Positions 53,255-61,377 of a stretch of 64,000 bases of DNA are shown piece after piece (the stretch's first letter is position 1; every line of letters begins with the position of its first letter). Position numbers and translations under genes: made by a program. Source of the DNA: an uncultured Clostridia bacterium (GTDB lineage: Bacteria; Bacillota; Clostridia; Oscillospirales; Acutalibacteraceae). The DNA lies in assembly GCA_946407065.1 (NCBI GenBank), contig CAMJMQ010000002.1:119919-183918 (forward strand). The letters are read 5' to 3'. Below the pieces are notes generated by a model. The model had not been told where the DNA came from, did not search any database, and was given only the letters and a program-made list of their open reading frames with translations.

Positions 53255-56200
53255 ATGTTATTAAAATCTCTCACATTACAGGGATTCAAAACCTTTCCCG
53301 ATAAAACAAAATTGACCTTCGACAAGGGCATCACCTCCGTCGTCGGCCCCAACGGCTCCGGCAAGTCCAATATCAGCGACGCGATCCGTTGGGTGCTGGG
53401 CGAACAGAGCGCCAAGTCCCTGCGCTGCTCCAAGATGGAGGACGTTGTCTTCAACGGCACCGACCGCCGCAAGCGGCAGGGCTATGCCGAGGTCACCCTG
53501 ACCATCGACAACTCCGACCGCAGTCTGCCCTACGGCGGCGACGACGTAGCGGTCACCCGCCGCTATTATCGATCGGGCGAGTCCGAATACCTGATCAACA
53601 AAGCCTCCGTCCGCCTCAAGGATATCCACGAGCTGTTCATGGATACGGGTCTCGGACGAGACGGCTACAGCATGATCGGTCAGGGCAAGATCGATTCCAT
53701 CGTCGCCTCTAAATCCGAGGACAGACGTGAGATCTTTGAAGAAGCCGCGGGTATCTCCCGCTATCGCTACCGCAAGACCGAAGCCGAGCGTAAGCTCGCT
53801 CATACCGAAGAAAACCTCCTTCGTCTGCGCGATATCGTCACCGAGCTCGAGGACAGGGTAGAGCCCCTGCGCATCCAGTCCGAAAAGGCGCAAAAGTTCC
53901 TCGAATACAGCGGGGAGAAGCGCGGTCTAGAGATCGCCCTTTGGCTCGATACCCTCGACAAGAGCGCCGCGATCCTGCGCGATCATGAGGACAAGATCGC
54001 GATCGCCAAGAACCAGTATGACGAGGCGGACGCCGCCCTGCAATCCATCGCGTCACAGACCGAGGAGATCTATATCAAAAACGGCATGATGTCCTCACAG
54101 ATCGAGCAGGAGCGCAACGCGTCGTCCTTATTTGAAGCCCAGATCGCCGGCAAAAACGCCGAGATCTCCGTCGCCGAAAACGATATCCTCCATAATAAAG
54201 AGAACATCGAGCGTATTTTAGGCGAGATCGAAAAGGCGGAGAGCTCCACCGTCGACATCAAAAAGGTCGTCGAGAGCAAGCTTGCCGAGATCGAAGCCCT
54301 GCGTGAGAAAACGCTTGAAAAGCAGAGCGACTACAACGCCCTGTCCGACGAGCTCAACAGCATCAATAACGACACCTCCCGCTCGAACGACGAGCTCCAA
54401 AAGCTCAGCGCGATGATCGCATCCTTATCCCAGCGTTTGGCGGACGTCCGCGTCACGGATATCACCGGCGCGACCGCGATCGAGGAGCTCGAAGAGCGCG
54501 CCAAGGTGCTGACCGAATCAAGCGAGACCAAGCGCGTCCAGCGTGACGAGCTTATTTCGATAAAAGAAAAATACGAAACACAGATCAAAACGGCAGAGCA
54601 GAAGATCGCCGCCTTCGGCAATTCGATCGAGGGTCTGGAGATGAAGCTCAGTTCCCGCGCCAACAAGCGTGAGGAGCTCCGACAAGCTGCCGAGACCCTG
54701 CGCCTCGACGCGGAGGAAAAGTCCCGACGCGCCAAGCTCCTGTCCGATCTTTCCGCGAACTTCGAGGGCTTCTACAACAGCGTCAAGATCGTGATGAAGG
54801 AAGCCAAGCGCGGTGCTCTGGGCGGCGTCTGCGGCCCCGTGACCACCCTGATCAAGGTGCCGTCACAGTACAACGTCGCGATGGAGGTCGCCTTAGGCGC
54901 GAAAATGCAGCACATTGTCGTCAACAACGATGCCGACGCCAAGCGCGCTATCGAACTGCTCAAAAAGCGTGACGGCGGCCGCGCGACCTTCCTGCCCATC
55001 ACCACCATCAAGCCTCGCTCTTTGGACGAGAAAGGGCTCGATGACTGCTACGGCTACATCGGCATCGCGTCACAGCTTTGCTCTACCGAACCCCAATACG
55101 CGAACATCCTCTCCAATCTGTTGGGTCGGATCGTCATCGCCGAGGATCTCTCCGCCGCGTCCGCAATCGCGAAGAAATACGGCTACCGCTTCCAGGTCGT
55201 GACCCTCGACGGTCAGGTCATCAACGCGGGCGGTTCTTTTACCGGCGGTTCCCGCGCGAAGAATTCGGGTCTGCTGTCCCGTGAGAGCGAGATCGACAAA
55301 CTCCGTAAGCAGGCGGCTGAGCTGAGCGCTAAAGCGAAGAACGCCGCCGAAAAGCTGACCGAGGCGGAAAGCCAATACGCCAAGGTCGAGGCGGATCTGC
55401 TCGGCACCCGTGCCGATCTGACCAACACCCAGAACGACAAGGTGCGCCTGAACGCCGAGTACAACGCCTGCCTGAGTGAGCTCGCGGGCGTGAGCCGTGA
55501 TCTGGAGGAGATCGACCGGGAGCTGAAAAGCGGCGCCGAGAAGATCACCGAGGCGAAAGCCTCCCGGGAGCTCGCGCAAAAGGATATGATCCGCTTCAAC
55601 GCTGATATCGAATCGACCGAGCTCAAGATCAAGACCATCACCGGCTCGCGCGATGAAATGGCGCAGAAGCGTGAGGAATACGCCGATCAGCTCCAGCAGC
55701 TGCGTCTGGATATCCTGGGCTTTGAGAAGGATATCGACACCCGCAAGGCGGAGATCGAGTCCGCCGAGAGCACCGGTTCCGACCAACAGCTCCGTATCCA
55801 TGAGCTGAACCAAGAGAAGCAGCATTACGAACAGAATAATTCTGAAATAGAAAATAAAATCACCGCGCTCCATGCCGAGATCGACGCGCTGACCGAGAAG
55901 CAAACGCAGTCAGCCGCCAACATCGAGCGCCTGAATAACGAGAAGCTGGAGCTCGAGAAAAACTCCGTATCACTCCGACAGCTCGAGCGCGACAAGACCG
56001 CCGAGCGTGAGCTTGCGTCCAACGAGTTCTCCCGACTCGAGGAGCGCAAGGCGAGCAAGCAGAAGGAGTTTGACGACATTATCTCCAAGCTCTGGGAGGA
56101 GTACGAGCTGACCCGCCACGAGGCGGAACAGCAGGCGGTCGAGATCGAGAACCTCACCGAGGCGCGCTCGCGACTGAGCTCCCTCAAAAACAAGATCAGA

Positions 56201-56830
56201 GCCCTCGGCTCGGTCAACACCGGCGCGATCGAGGAATACAAAGAGGTATCCGAGCGATACACCTTTATGAAAACGCAGGTTGACGACGTCGAAAAATCAA
56301 AGAAAGAGATCGAAAACCTGATCACCAACCTGACCAAGCAGATGAAAGAGGTGTTCGTCGATTCCTTCGCCGAGATCAACAAGAACTTCACCCTGACATT
56401 CAAGGAGCTCTTCGGCGGCGGCGAGGCGCACCTTGAGCTATCCGATCCCGAGAACATTCTCACCTCGGGCATCGATATCATCGTCCATCCGCCCGGCAAG
56501 ATCGTCGTCCATCTGGAGGCGCTCTCCGGCGGTGAAAAAGCGCTTGTCGCGATCGCGCTGTACTTCGCGATCATGAAGGTTCGTCCCGCGCCCTTCTGCG
56601 TGATGGACGAGATCGAGGCGGCGCTTGACGAGGTCAACGTAGACCGCTTCGCGGCATATCTGCGCAACCTGACCGAGAGCACCCAGTTCATCCTGATCAC
56701 CCACCGCCGCGGTACGATGGAGGAGGCAGACGTCCTCTACGGCGTTACCATGCAGGACGAGGGTATCAGCAAGCTGCTCGAGCTGCGCGCCTCCGAGGTC
56801 GCGGCAAAGCTGGGTATGCAGACAAAATAA
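53255..56830 (+). CDS. smc: Chromosome segregation protein SMC
   Basis: A 1191-residue SMC, the ATP-driven arm of condensin that folds the chromosome with ScpA/ScpB. The N-terminal head has LLKSLTLQGFKTFPDKTKLT and Walker A VGPNGSGKSNISDAIRWVLG. Two long coiled-coil arms (about 170-500 and 680-1020) flank the hinge (about 510-660, with GVCGPVTTLIKVPSQYNVAM and GSFTGGSRAKNSGLL). The C-terminal head has signature LSGGEKALVAIALYF and Walker B FCVMDEIEAALDEVNVDRF. Length is normal. AGAGGTTCAG precedes the ATG. ftsY follows, the usual order. Confidence 0.98.
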   Translation: MLLKSLTLQGFKTFPDKTKLTFDKGITSVVGPNGSGKSNISDAIRWVLGEQSAKSLRCSKMEDVVFNGTDRRKRQGYAEVTLTIDNSDRSLPYGGDDVAVTRRYYRSGESEYLINKASVRLKDIHELFMDTGLGRDGYSMIGQGKIDSIVASKSEDRREIFEEAAGISRYRYRKTEAERKLAHTEENLLRLRDIVTELEDRVEPLRIQSEKAQKFLEYSGEKRGLEIALWLDTLDKSAAILRDHEDKIAIAKNQYDEADAALQSIASQTEEIYIKNGMMSSQIEQERNASSLFEAQIAGKNAEISVAENDILHNKENIERILGEIEKAESSTVDIKKVVESKLAEIEALREKTLEKQSDYNALSDELNSINNDTSRSNDELQKLSAMIASLSQRLADVRVTDITGATAIEELEERAKVLTESSETKRVQRDELISIKEKYETQIKTAEQKIAAFGNSIEGLEMKLSSRANKREELRQAAETLRLDAEEKSRRAKLLSDLSANFEGFYNSVKIVMKEAKRGALGGVCGPVTTLIKVPSQYNVAMEVALGAKMQHIVVNNDADAKRAIELLKKRDGGRATFLPITTIKPRSLDEKGLDDCYGYIGIASQLCSTEPQYANILSNLLGRIVIAEDLSAASAIAKKYGYRFQVVTLDGQVINAGGSFTGGSRAKNSGLLSRESEIDKLRKQAAELSAKAKNAAEKLTEAESQYAKVEADLLGTRADLTNTQNDKVRLNAEYNACLSELAGVSRDLEEIDRELKSGAEKITEAKASRELAQKDMIRFNADIESTELKIKTITGSRDEMAQKREEYADQLQQLRLDILGFEKDIDTRKAEIESAESTGSDQQLRIHELNQEKQHYEQNNSEIENKITALHAEIDALTEKQTQSAANIERLNNEKLELEKNSVSLRQLERDKTAERELASNEFSRLEERKASKQKEFDDIISKLWEEYELTRHEAEQQAVEIENLTEARSRLSSLKNKIRALGSVNTGAIEEYKEVSERYTFMKTQVDDVEKSKKEIENLITNLTKQMKEVFVDSFAEINKNFTLTFKELFGGGEAHLELSDPENILTSGIDIIVHPPGKIVVHLEALSGGEKALVAIALYFAIMKVRPAPFCVMDEIEAALDEVNVDRFAAYLRNLTESTQFILITHRRGTMEEADVLYGVTMQDEGISKLLELRASEVAAKLGMQTK

Positions 56831-56848
56831 GAAAACGTCATAGAGAAT

Positions 56849-57060
56849 TGTAGGGTACGGCATTTATGACGTACCGCATGACGGAAACGTCTTTGTTCTA
56901 GCTACCGTTCCCGATAGCGGAAACACTCGTCATTCTCGGTACGTCGACAAGCAGTGGCGCTTAGCCAATCACAGACTCCGTCTGTTCTTGGAGCGCTGTT
57001 GCATGGGAGTTGTAAGCCAAATCAAAGATTTGGACAACTCCTCAAGCGCCGTACCCTACA
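56849..57060. repeat. Composite E element with C repeat nested inside
   Basis: Ends are TGTAGGGTACGGC (56849-56861) and GCCGTACCCTACA (57048-57060), a perfect 13-base inverted repeat. Inside are CATTTATGACGTACCG and a complete C repeat (TGGCGCTTAGCCAATC to GGACAACTCCTC, 56953-57044). A near-copy lies at 59842-60052. Confidence 0.85.
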
Positions 57061-57089
57061 TAAAATCGTTCACCTTAAAGGAGAAAACT

Positions 57090-58007
57090 ATGGGATTTTT
57101 TAAAAAGCTAAAAGATGGATTAAAAAAGACACGAGAGAGCGTCGTCGGTCAGATCGACTCGATGCTCCAGGCGTTCACCGTCATCGATGACGAGCTCTTC
57201 GACGAGCTTGAAGAACTGCTCGTTATGGGTGACGTCGGCGTAGAGACCGCCAACAAGATCTGCGGTATGCTGCGTGTACGCGTGCGTGAGAAGGGCATCA
57301 CCAAGCCCGCGAAGATCATGGACGAGATCGCCGATATCAGCGCCGAGCTGCTCTCCGGTGACAACGAGCCGGTGCTCAACACCACCCCCTCGATCATCCT
57401 TGTGATCGGCGTCAACGGCGTGGGCAAGACCACCTCCATCGGCAAGATCGCGAATTATTACGTGCAGCAGGGCAAGAAGGTCACCCTTGCCGCGGCGGAT
57501 ACCTTCCGCGCGGCGGCGATCGATCAGCTCAAGATCTGGGCGGAGCGCAGCGGCGCCGATATCGTCGCGCAGGGCGAGGGCAGTGATCCTGCCGCCGTCG
57601 TTTTCGACGCGATCTCTTCGGCGAAGGCAAAGGGCAGCGACATCATCATCGTGGATACCGCCGGCCGTCTGCATAACAAAAAGCACCTGATGGACGAGCT
57701 CGCCAAGATCCGCCGTATCATCGACCGTGAGCTGCCCGACGCGGATAAAGAGGCACTGTTGGTGCTCGACGCGACCACCGGACAGAACGCCGTCAATCAG
57801 GCGGCGGAATTCGCCAAGGCGACCGGTATCACCGGTATCGTGCTCACCAAGCTCGACGGCACCGCCAAGGGCGGCGTTGTGCTGGCAATCAAAGAGACCC
57901 TCGGCATCCCCGTCAAGTTCATCGGCGTGGGCGAGAAGGTCGACGACCTCCAGCCCTTCGACCCCGTTGACTTCTCCAAAGCCCTGTTTGTAAAGGAAAA
58001 CGAATAA
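57090..58007 (+). CDS. ftsY: Signal recognition particle receptor FtsY
   Basis: A 305-residue GTPase that docks SRP-ribosome complexes at the membrane translocon. A short N-domain (1-95) precedes the G domain: VIGVNGVGKTTSIGKIANYY, LAAADTFRAAAIDQLKIWAE, IIIVDTAGRLHNKKHLMDEL, LTKLDGTAKGGVVLAIKETL and FIGVGEKVDDLQPFDP. The acidic A domain of some relatives is missing, as usual in Firmicutes. ATG 57090 has AAAGGAG upstream; the longer frame runs into the repeat. Confidence 0.97.
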   Translation: MGFFKKLKDGLKKTRESVVGQIDSMLQAFTVIDDELFDELEELLVMGDVGVETANKICGMLRVRVREKGITKPAKIMDEIADISAELLSGDNEPVLNTTPSIILVIGVNGVGKTTSIGKIANYYVQQGKKVTLAAADTFRAAAIDQLKIWAERSGADIVAQGEGSDPAAVVFDAISSAKAKGSDIIIVDTAGRLHNKKHLMDELAKIRRIIDRELPDADKEALLVLDATTGQNAVNQAAEFAKATGITGIVLTKLDGTAKGGVVLAIKETLGIPVKFIGVGEKVDDLQPFDPVDFSKALFVKENE

Positions 58008-58011
58008 TCGT

Positions 58012-58160
58012 CATTGCGACGCCCCATGCCTCCCTTTCCTAAGGTGAGATTCTGTCCAAATCCGGGATTTGGGTTACAGAATCCATACACAGGAGAGTTG
58101 GCACGGACACGCGTGTCAAGTGCCGGAGGGTTGAAGGGGCTGTGGCAATCTCAACCGAAA
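58012..58160. repeat. A repeat carrying an inserted C-like hairpin
   Basis: GTCATTGCGACGCC then CCTCCCTTTCCTAAGG, interrupted by GAGATTCTGTCCAAATCCGG and GATTTGGGTTACAGAATCC (about 58040-58094), then the ACACGCGTGT palindrome and CGGAGGGTTG, and a GTGGCAATCTCAACCG end. An inverted copy of this composite is at 61240-61345. Confidence 0.8.
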
Positions 58161-58176
58161 GAATGAAGTGTCATTT

Positions 58177-58770
58177 ATGAAAGAATTTATCATAGCCACC
58201 AACAACGCGCACAAGGTGGTGGAGATCGAGCGCATCCTGTCGCCCCTCGGCATCACCGCGGTGACTGCGGGGGAGAGGGGGATCGACCTCGGCAACGTCG
58301 TCGAGGACGGCGATTCCTTTGCCGCCAACGCGTATATCAAGGCGAAGCACGCCTTTGATCTCTGCCATACCCCCGTGATCGCGGATGATTCGGGTCTCTG
58401 TGTCGACGCGCTCGACGGCAGACCCGGCATCTATTCCGCGCGTTATGGCGGCGAGGACGCGACCTATCGTGAGAAGATCGCCCTGCTGCTCGATGAGCTG
58501 GGGGACGTCCCCGATGAAAAGCGCTCGGCGCATTTTACCTGCGCCGTCTGCTGTATCCTCGACGAGAACACCGTGATCGAGGTCGAGGGCAGGTGCGAGG
58601 GCACGATCGCCCATGCGCCCGCGGGTGAGGGCGGCTTCGGGTACGATCCTGTTTTCGTCGTAGACGGCAAGAGCTTTGCGTCCCTCTCGGGCGACGAAAA
58701 AGACAAATACAGCCACCGCGGCAACGCTCTCCGCAGCCTCCGCGACGCATTAAAAGAATATTCTCTGTAA
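58177..58770 (+). CDS. rdgB: RdgB/Ham1 XTP/dITP pyrophosphatase
   Basis: A 197-residue enzyme removing XTP and dITP from the nucleotide pool. KEFIIATNNAHKVVEIERIL (N-terminal), VIADDSGLCVDALDGRPGIY, SARYGGEDATYREKIALLL, GEGGFGYDPVF and KDKYSHRGNALR are the family motifs. ATG 58177 is preferred to the GTG 58168 because the family begins MKEIVIATNN. The ribosome site is weak. Confidence 0.95.
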   Translation: MKEFIIATNNAHKVVEIERILSPLGITAVTAGERGIDLGNVVEDGDSFAANAYIKAKHAFDLCHTPVIADDSGLCVDALDGRPGIYSARYGGEDATYREKIALLLDELGDVPDEKRSAHFTCAVCCILDENTVIEVEGRCEGTIAHAPAGEGGFGYDPVFVVDGKSFASLSGDEKDKYSHRGNALRSLRDALKEYSL

Positions 58771-58777
58771 AAAAATA

Positions 58778-58830
58778 GTAGGGCGGGGGCTTGCTCCCGC
58801 CGAGGAACGTTTCCGCCGAGGAATGCTCCT
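58778..58830. repeat. D-like repeat GTAGGGCGGGGGCTTGCTCCCGCC
   Basis: GTAGGGCGGGGGCTTGCTCC and a doubled CCGCCGAGGAA; related copies lie at 60647 and, inverted, at 29280. Confidence 0.7.
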
Positions 58831-58877
58831 ATTGAGAAATACGCTCCTATTGTTTGTGATTATTTTGGAGGAAAACC

Positions 58878-59171
58878 ATGTTAACCAGTAAACAGCGCGC
58901 TCAGCTTCGAGCGCTTGCCAACCCGATCGACACTGTTTTGATGGTCGGTAAGGGCGGCTTTTCCGAACAACTCTATAAAACCGCCGACGAGGTGATCACC
59001 GCACGCGAATTGATCAAGGGCAAGGTGCTCGAAGCGTGCGAGTATACCGCGCGTGAAGCGGCGGATACCATCGCCGAGCACATCGGTGCCGACGTCGTGC
59101 AGGTCATCGGCTCCAAGTTCGTGCTCTATCGCAAGAATAAAAAAGAACCCAAGATCAAACTCGTCAAATGA
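58878..59171 (+). CDS. yhbY: YhbY/CRM-domain RNA-binding protein
   Basis: A 97-residue CRM protein associated with 50S ribosome assembly. It has LTSKQRAQLRALANPIDTVL, MVGKGGFSEQLYKTADEVIT (Gly-Lys-Gly-Gly loop) and GADVVQVIGSKFVLYRKNKK. TTTTGGAGG precedes the ATG. Its stop overlaps the nadD start (ATGA). Confidence 0.95.
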   Translation: MLTSKQRAQLRALANPIDTVLMVGKGGFSEQLYKTADEVITARELIKGKVLEACEYTAREAADTIAEHIGADVVQVIGSKFVLYRKNKKEPKIKLVK

Positions 59172-59761
59172 GGCGAGCGATCTACGGGGGCTCGTTCAAC
59201 CCCATCCATAACGACCACATCAAGCTCGCTTTGCAGTTCGCGGAGCAGTTTGAGCTCGACCGGGTCACGTTGATCCCCACGCACTACACCCCGCTCAAGG
59301 ATAATTCCCATATCGCTGACGGCAGGCACCGTTATCAGATGTGCCTGCTCGCGACACAGGGTCATCCCAAGCTTGAGGTCAGCGATATCGAATTGCGCCG
59401 TGAGGGGCCGAGTTACACCGCCGACACCATCGCCGAGCTGATGAACGACGAGGATTCGCTCTATCTGATTGTCGGCGCGGATATGTACATGACGCTCGAC
59501 AAGTGGCATGATTGTCAGTTCATCTTTGACCATGTCACCATTCTGGTCGCACCGCGTGACGAAGTCGATTATGATTCTTTAAACGAAAAATACTTGTTCT
59601 ATCGGGAACACTATGACTGCCGCACGCTGATCGCCCATCAGGCGATCGGGGAGCTGTCCTCCACGCTGGTGCGCGAGGGCATCGCCACAGGCGCCGACGT
59701 CAGCCACATGATTCACCCCCGCGTCCTCGAATATATCCAAAAGCACGACCTGTACCGATAA
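59168..59761 (+). CDS. nadD: Nicotinate-nucleotide adenylyltransferase
   Basis: A 197-residue NAD biosynthesis enzyme. It has RAIYGGSFNPIHNDHIKLAL with the His-x-x-His-type site, VTLIPTHYTPLKDN, YLIVGADMYMTLDKWHD and IGELSSTLVREGIATG. It overlaps yhbY by 4 bases and precedes yqeK, the common Firmicutes order. Confidence 0.96.
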   Translation: MRRAIYGGSFNPIHNDHIKLALQFAEQFELDRVTLIPTHYTPLKDNSHIADGRHRYQMCLLATQGHPKLEVSDIELRREGPSYTADTIAELMNDEDSLYLIVGADMYMTLDKWHDCQFIFDHVTILVAPRDEVDYDSLNEKYLFYREHYDCRTLIAHQAIGELSSTLVREGIATGADVSHMIHPRVLEYIQKHDLYR

Positions 59762-59841
59762 CGTCATTGCGAACCCTGTGAGGGGTGTGGCAATCTCAAC
59801 CGATAAAAATGTCATTAAAACGCGAAGCATATCAACTCTTC

Positions 59842-60052
59842 CGTAGGGTACGGCATTTATGACGTACCGAGAATGACGGGCGTTTCTGTTATCGGGAACG
59901 TAAGATAGGAAATAAATGGTTCTGCCATAAGGTACGTCGCAAGCAGTGGCGCTTAGCCAATCACAGACTCCGTCTGCTCTTGGAGCGCTGTTGCATGGGA
60001 GTTGTAAGCCAAATCAAAGATTTGGACAACTCCTCAAGCGCCGTACCCTACA
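59842..60052. repeat. Composite E element with C repeat nested inside, second copy
   Basis: CGTAGGGTACGGC (59842-59854) to GCCGTACCCTACA (60040-60052), same order as 56849-57060, including the C hairpin. It lies between nadD and yqeK; a B repeat (GTCATTGCGAAC to GTGGCAATCTCAACCG) is at 59763-59803. Nothing else was seen in this gap. Confidence 0.85.
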
Positions 60053-60071
60053 AATCCGTATGAGGTGCAAT

Positions 60072-60635
60072 ATGAACATCGATCAATACCTGCCATATCT
60101 TGACAGTCTGTCCGAATACCGCCGCGTCCATTCGCTGAATGTCGCCGAAGAAGCCGTGCGCTTTGCAAAAAAGTACGGCGGCGATGTGGAGAAAGCGCGT
60201 CTTGCCGGACTGCTCCACGACGTGACCAAAGAGACGGATCACGAGAAACAGTTGCAAATCATCGCAAACGGTGGTATAATTCTCACCGAGTTGGAGAAAC
60301 GCTCGCCAAAGCTGTGGCACGCCATCTCGGGCGCATGCTATGTGCGCGACGTGATCGGGATCGACGACGAGGATATCTTTAATGCGATCCGCTACCATAC
60401 TACGGGGCGTGCCGGCATGAGTCAGCTCGAAAAGCTGATCTTCCTCGCGGACTTCACCTCTGCAGAGCGCGATTACCCCGATATCGACGTGATCCGCGCC
60501 CATGCCGAGAATTCGCTGGAGGAGGGCATGCTCTACGGTCTTAAATTCACGATCACCCGCCTGTCGGGCAGAGAGGCGCTCATCAGCCCCGACGCCCTCT
60601 CAGCATACAACGATATTCTTTTGAATCGGAAATAA
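60072..60635 (+). CDS. yqeK: YqeK-like HD-domain Ap4A hydrolase
   Basis: A 187-residue HD-domain protein of the YqeK family, reported as a symmetrical diadenosine tetraphosphatase. It has RRVHSLNVAEEAVRFAKKYG, LAGLLHDVTKETDHEKQ (His-Asp), AISGACYVRDVIGIDDEDIF, NAIRYHTTGRAGMSQLEKLI and FLADFTSAERDYPDIDVIR. ATG 60072 is used with GAGGTG 5 bases upstream; ATG 60060 is possible. Confidence 0.93.
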   Translation: MNIDQYLPYLDSLSEYRRVHSLNVAEEAVRFAKKYGGDVEKARLAGLLHDVTKETDHEKQLQIIANGGIILTELEKRSPKLWHAISGACYVRDVIGIDDEDIFNAIRYHTTGRAGMSQLEKLIFLADFTSAERDYPDIDVIRAHAENSLEEGMLYGLKFTITRLSGREALISPDALSAYNDILLNRK

Positions 60636-60644
60636 TGCCTTACG

Positions 60645-60755
60645 TAGGGCGGGGGCTTGCTCCCGCCGAATCAGGCTTGCTCTCGCTCAGTATATCAATC
60701 GTCATTGCGAAGGGCTCGACACGCGTGTCAGCCCTGTGGCAATCTCAACCGCTGA
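60645..60755. repeat. D-like and B repeats
   Basis: GTAGGGCGGGGGCTTGCTCC (60647) and GTCATTGCGAAGGG...ACACGCGTGT...GTGGCAATCTCAACCG (about 60701-60751). Confidence 0.75.
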
Positions 60756-60780
60756 AATAAAACCATCATAAGAGGTAACT

Positions 60781-61137
60781 ATGAATTCATTACAAGAAGC
60801 AAAAGCTATCGCTAAAATTCTGGATAACCGCAAGGGTCTGGATGTCCGCGTCATCAAGATCGCCGACATCTCTTCTCTTGCTGACTATATGGTCATCGCG
60901 ACCGGTAACTCCTCCACCCATGTCAAGTCGCTCGCCGACTATGTCGAGTATGAGATGGACGAGCAGGGTGTATCCGTCAGCCATATCGAGGGTCATCGCT
61001 CCGACACATGGATCCTGCTGGATTACGTGGATGTTATCGTGCATGTGTTCAATGAAGAAAGCCGCCAGTATTATGACCTCGACCGCCTCTGGGAGGACGG
61101 CGAAGTCATCGATATCTCCGATATCATCACAGAATGA
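60781..61137 (+). CDS. rsfS: Ribosome silencing factor RsfS
   Basis: A 118-residue Iojap/YbeB protein that blocks joining of ribosomal subunits in slow growth. It has LDVRVIKIADISSLADYMVI, ATGNSSTHVKSLADYVEYEM, GVSVSHIEGHRSDTWILLDY and VDVIVHVFNEESRQYYDLDR with LW. AGAGGTAACT precedes the ATG. Its position after nadD-yqeK is conserved in Firmicutes. Confidence 0.97.
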   Translation: MNSLQEAKAIAKILDNRKGLDVRVIKIADISSLADYMVIATGNSSTHVKSLADYVEYEMDEQGVSVSHIEGHRSDTWILLDYVDVIVHVFNEESRQYYDLDRLWEDGEVIDISDIITE

Positions 61138-61139
61138 GC

Positions 61140-61345
61140 TTGGCTCCCTTTCCTAAGGGAGCTGTCTGCGAAGCAGACTGAGGGTTGATACCTTAGGTTT
61201 AGAAGGTATTCGCAAGAAAGCGTGCTTGCTATACCGAGCAACCCTCCGCCCTTGACACGCGTGTCAGGGCACCTCTCCTGTGTATGGATTCTGTAACCCA
61301 AATCCCGGATTTGGACAGAATCTCACCTTAGGACAGGGAGGCTAT
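61140..61345. repeat. A repeat and inverted A/C composite before leuS
   Basis: GGCTCCCTTTCCTAAGGGAG with CTGTCTGCGAAGCAGAC (about 61141-61186), then the inverse of the 58012-58160 composite: CCCTCCGCCC, ACACGCGTGT, GGATTCTGTAACCCAAATC, GGATTTGGACAGAATC. No T-box structure for leuS was recognised. Confidence 0.75.
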
Positions 61346-61377
61346 CAAACAGCCATTAACCGTTTGGAGGAATATAT

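Noticed and set aside
56988..57089. In-frame N-terminal extension of ftsY (starting MERCCMGVV)
   Set aside because: It is translated C-repeat sequence; the same peptide appears before unrelated genes. ATG 57090 with AAAGGAG fits the family.
61138..61377. T-box leader for leuS
   Set aside because: The gap is filled by palindromic repeats; no T-box sequence, specifier loop or terminator/antiterminator was found.
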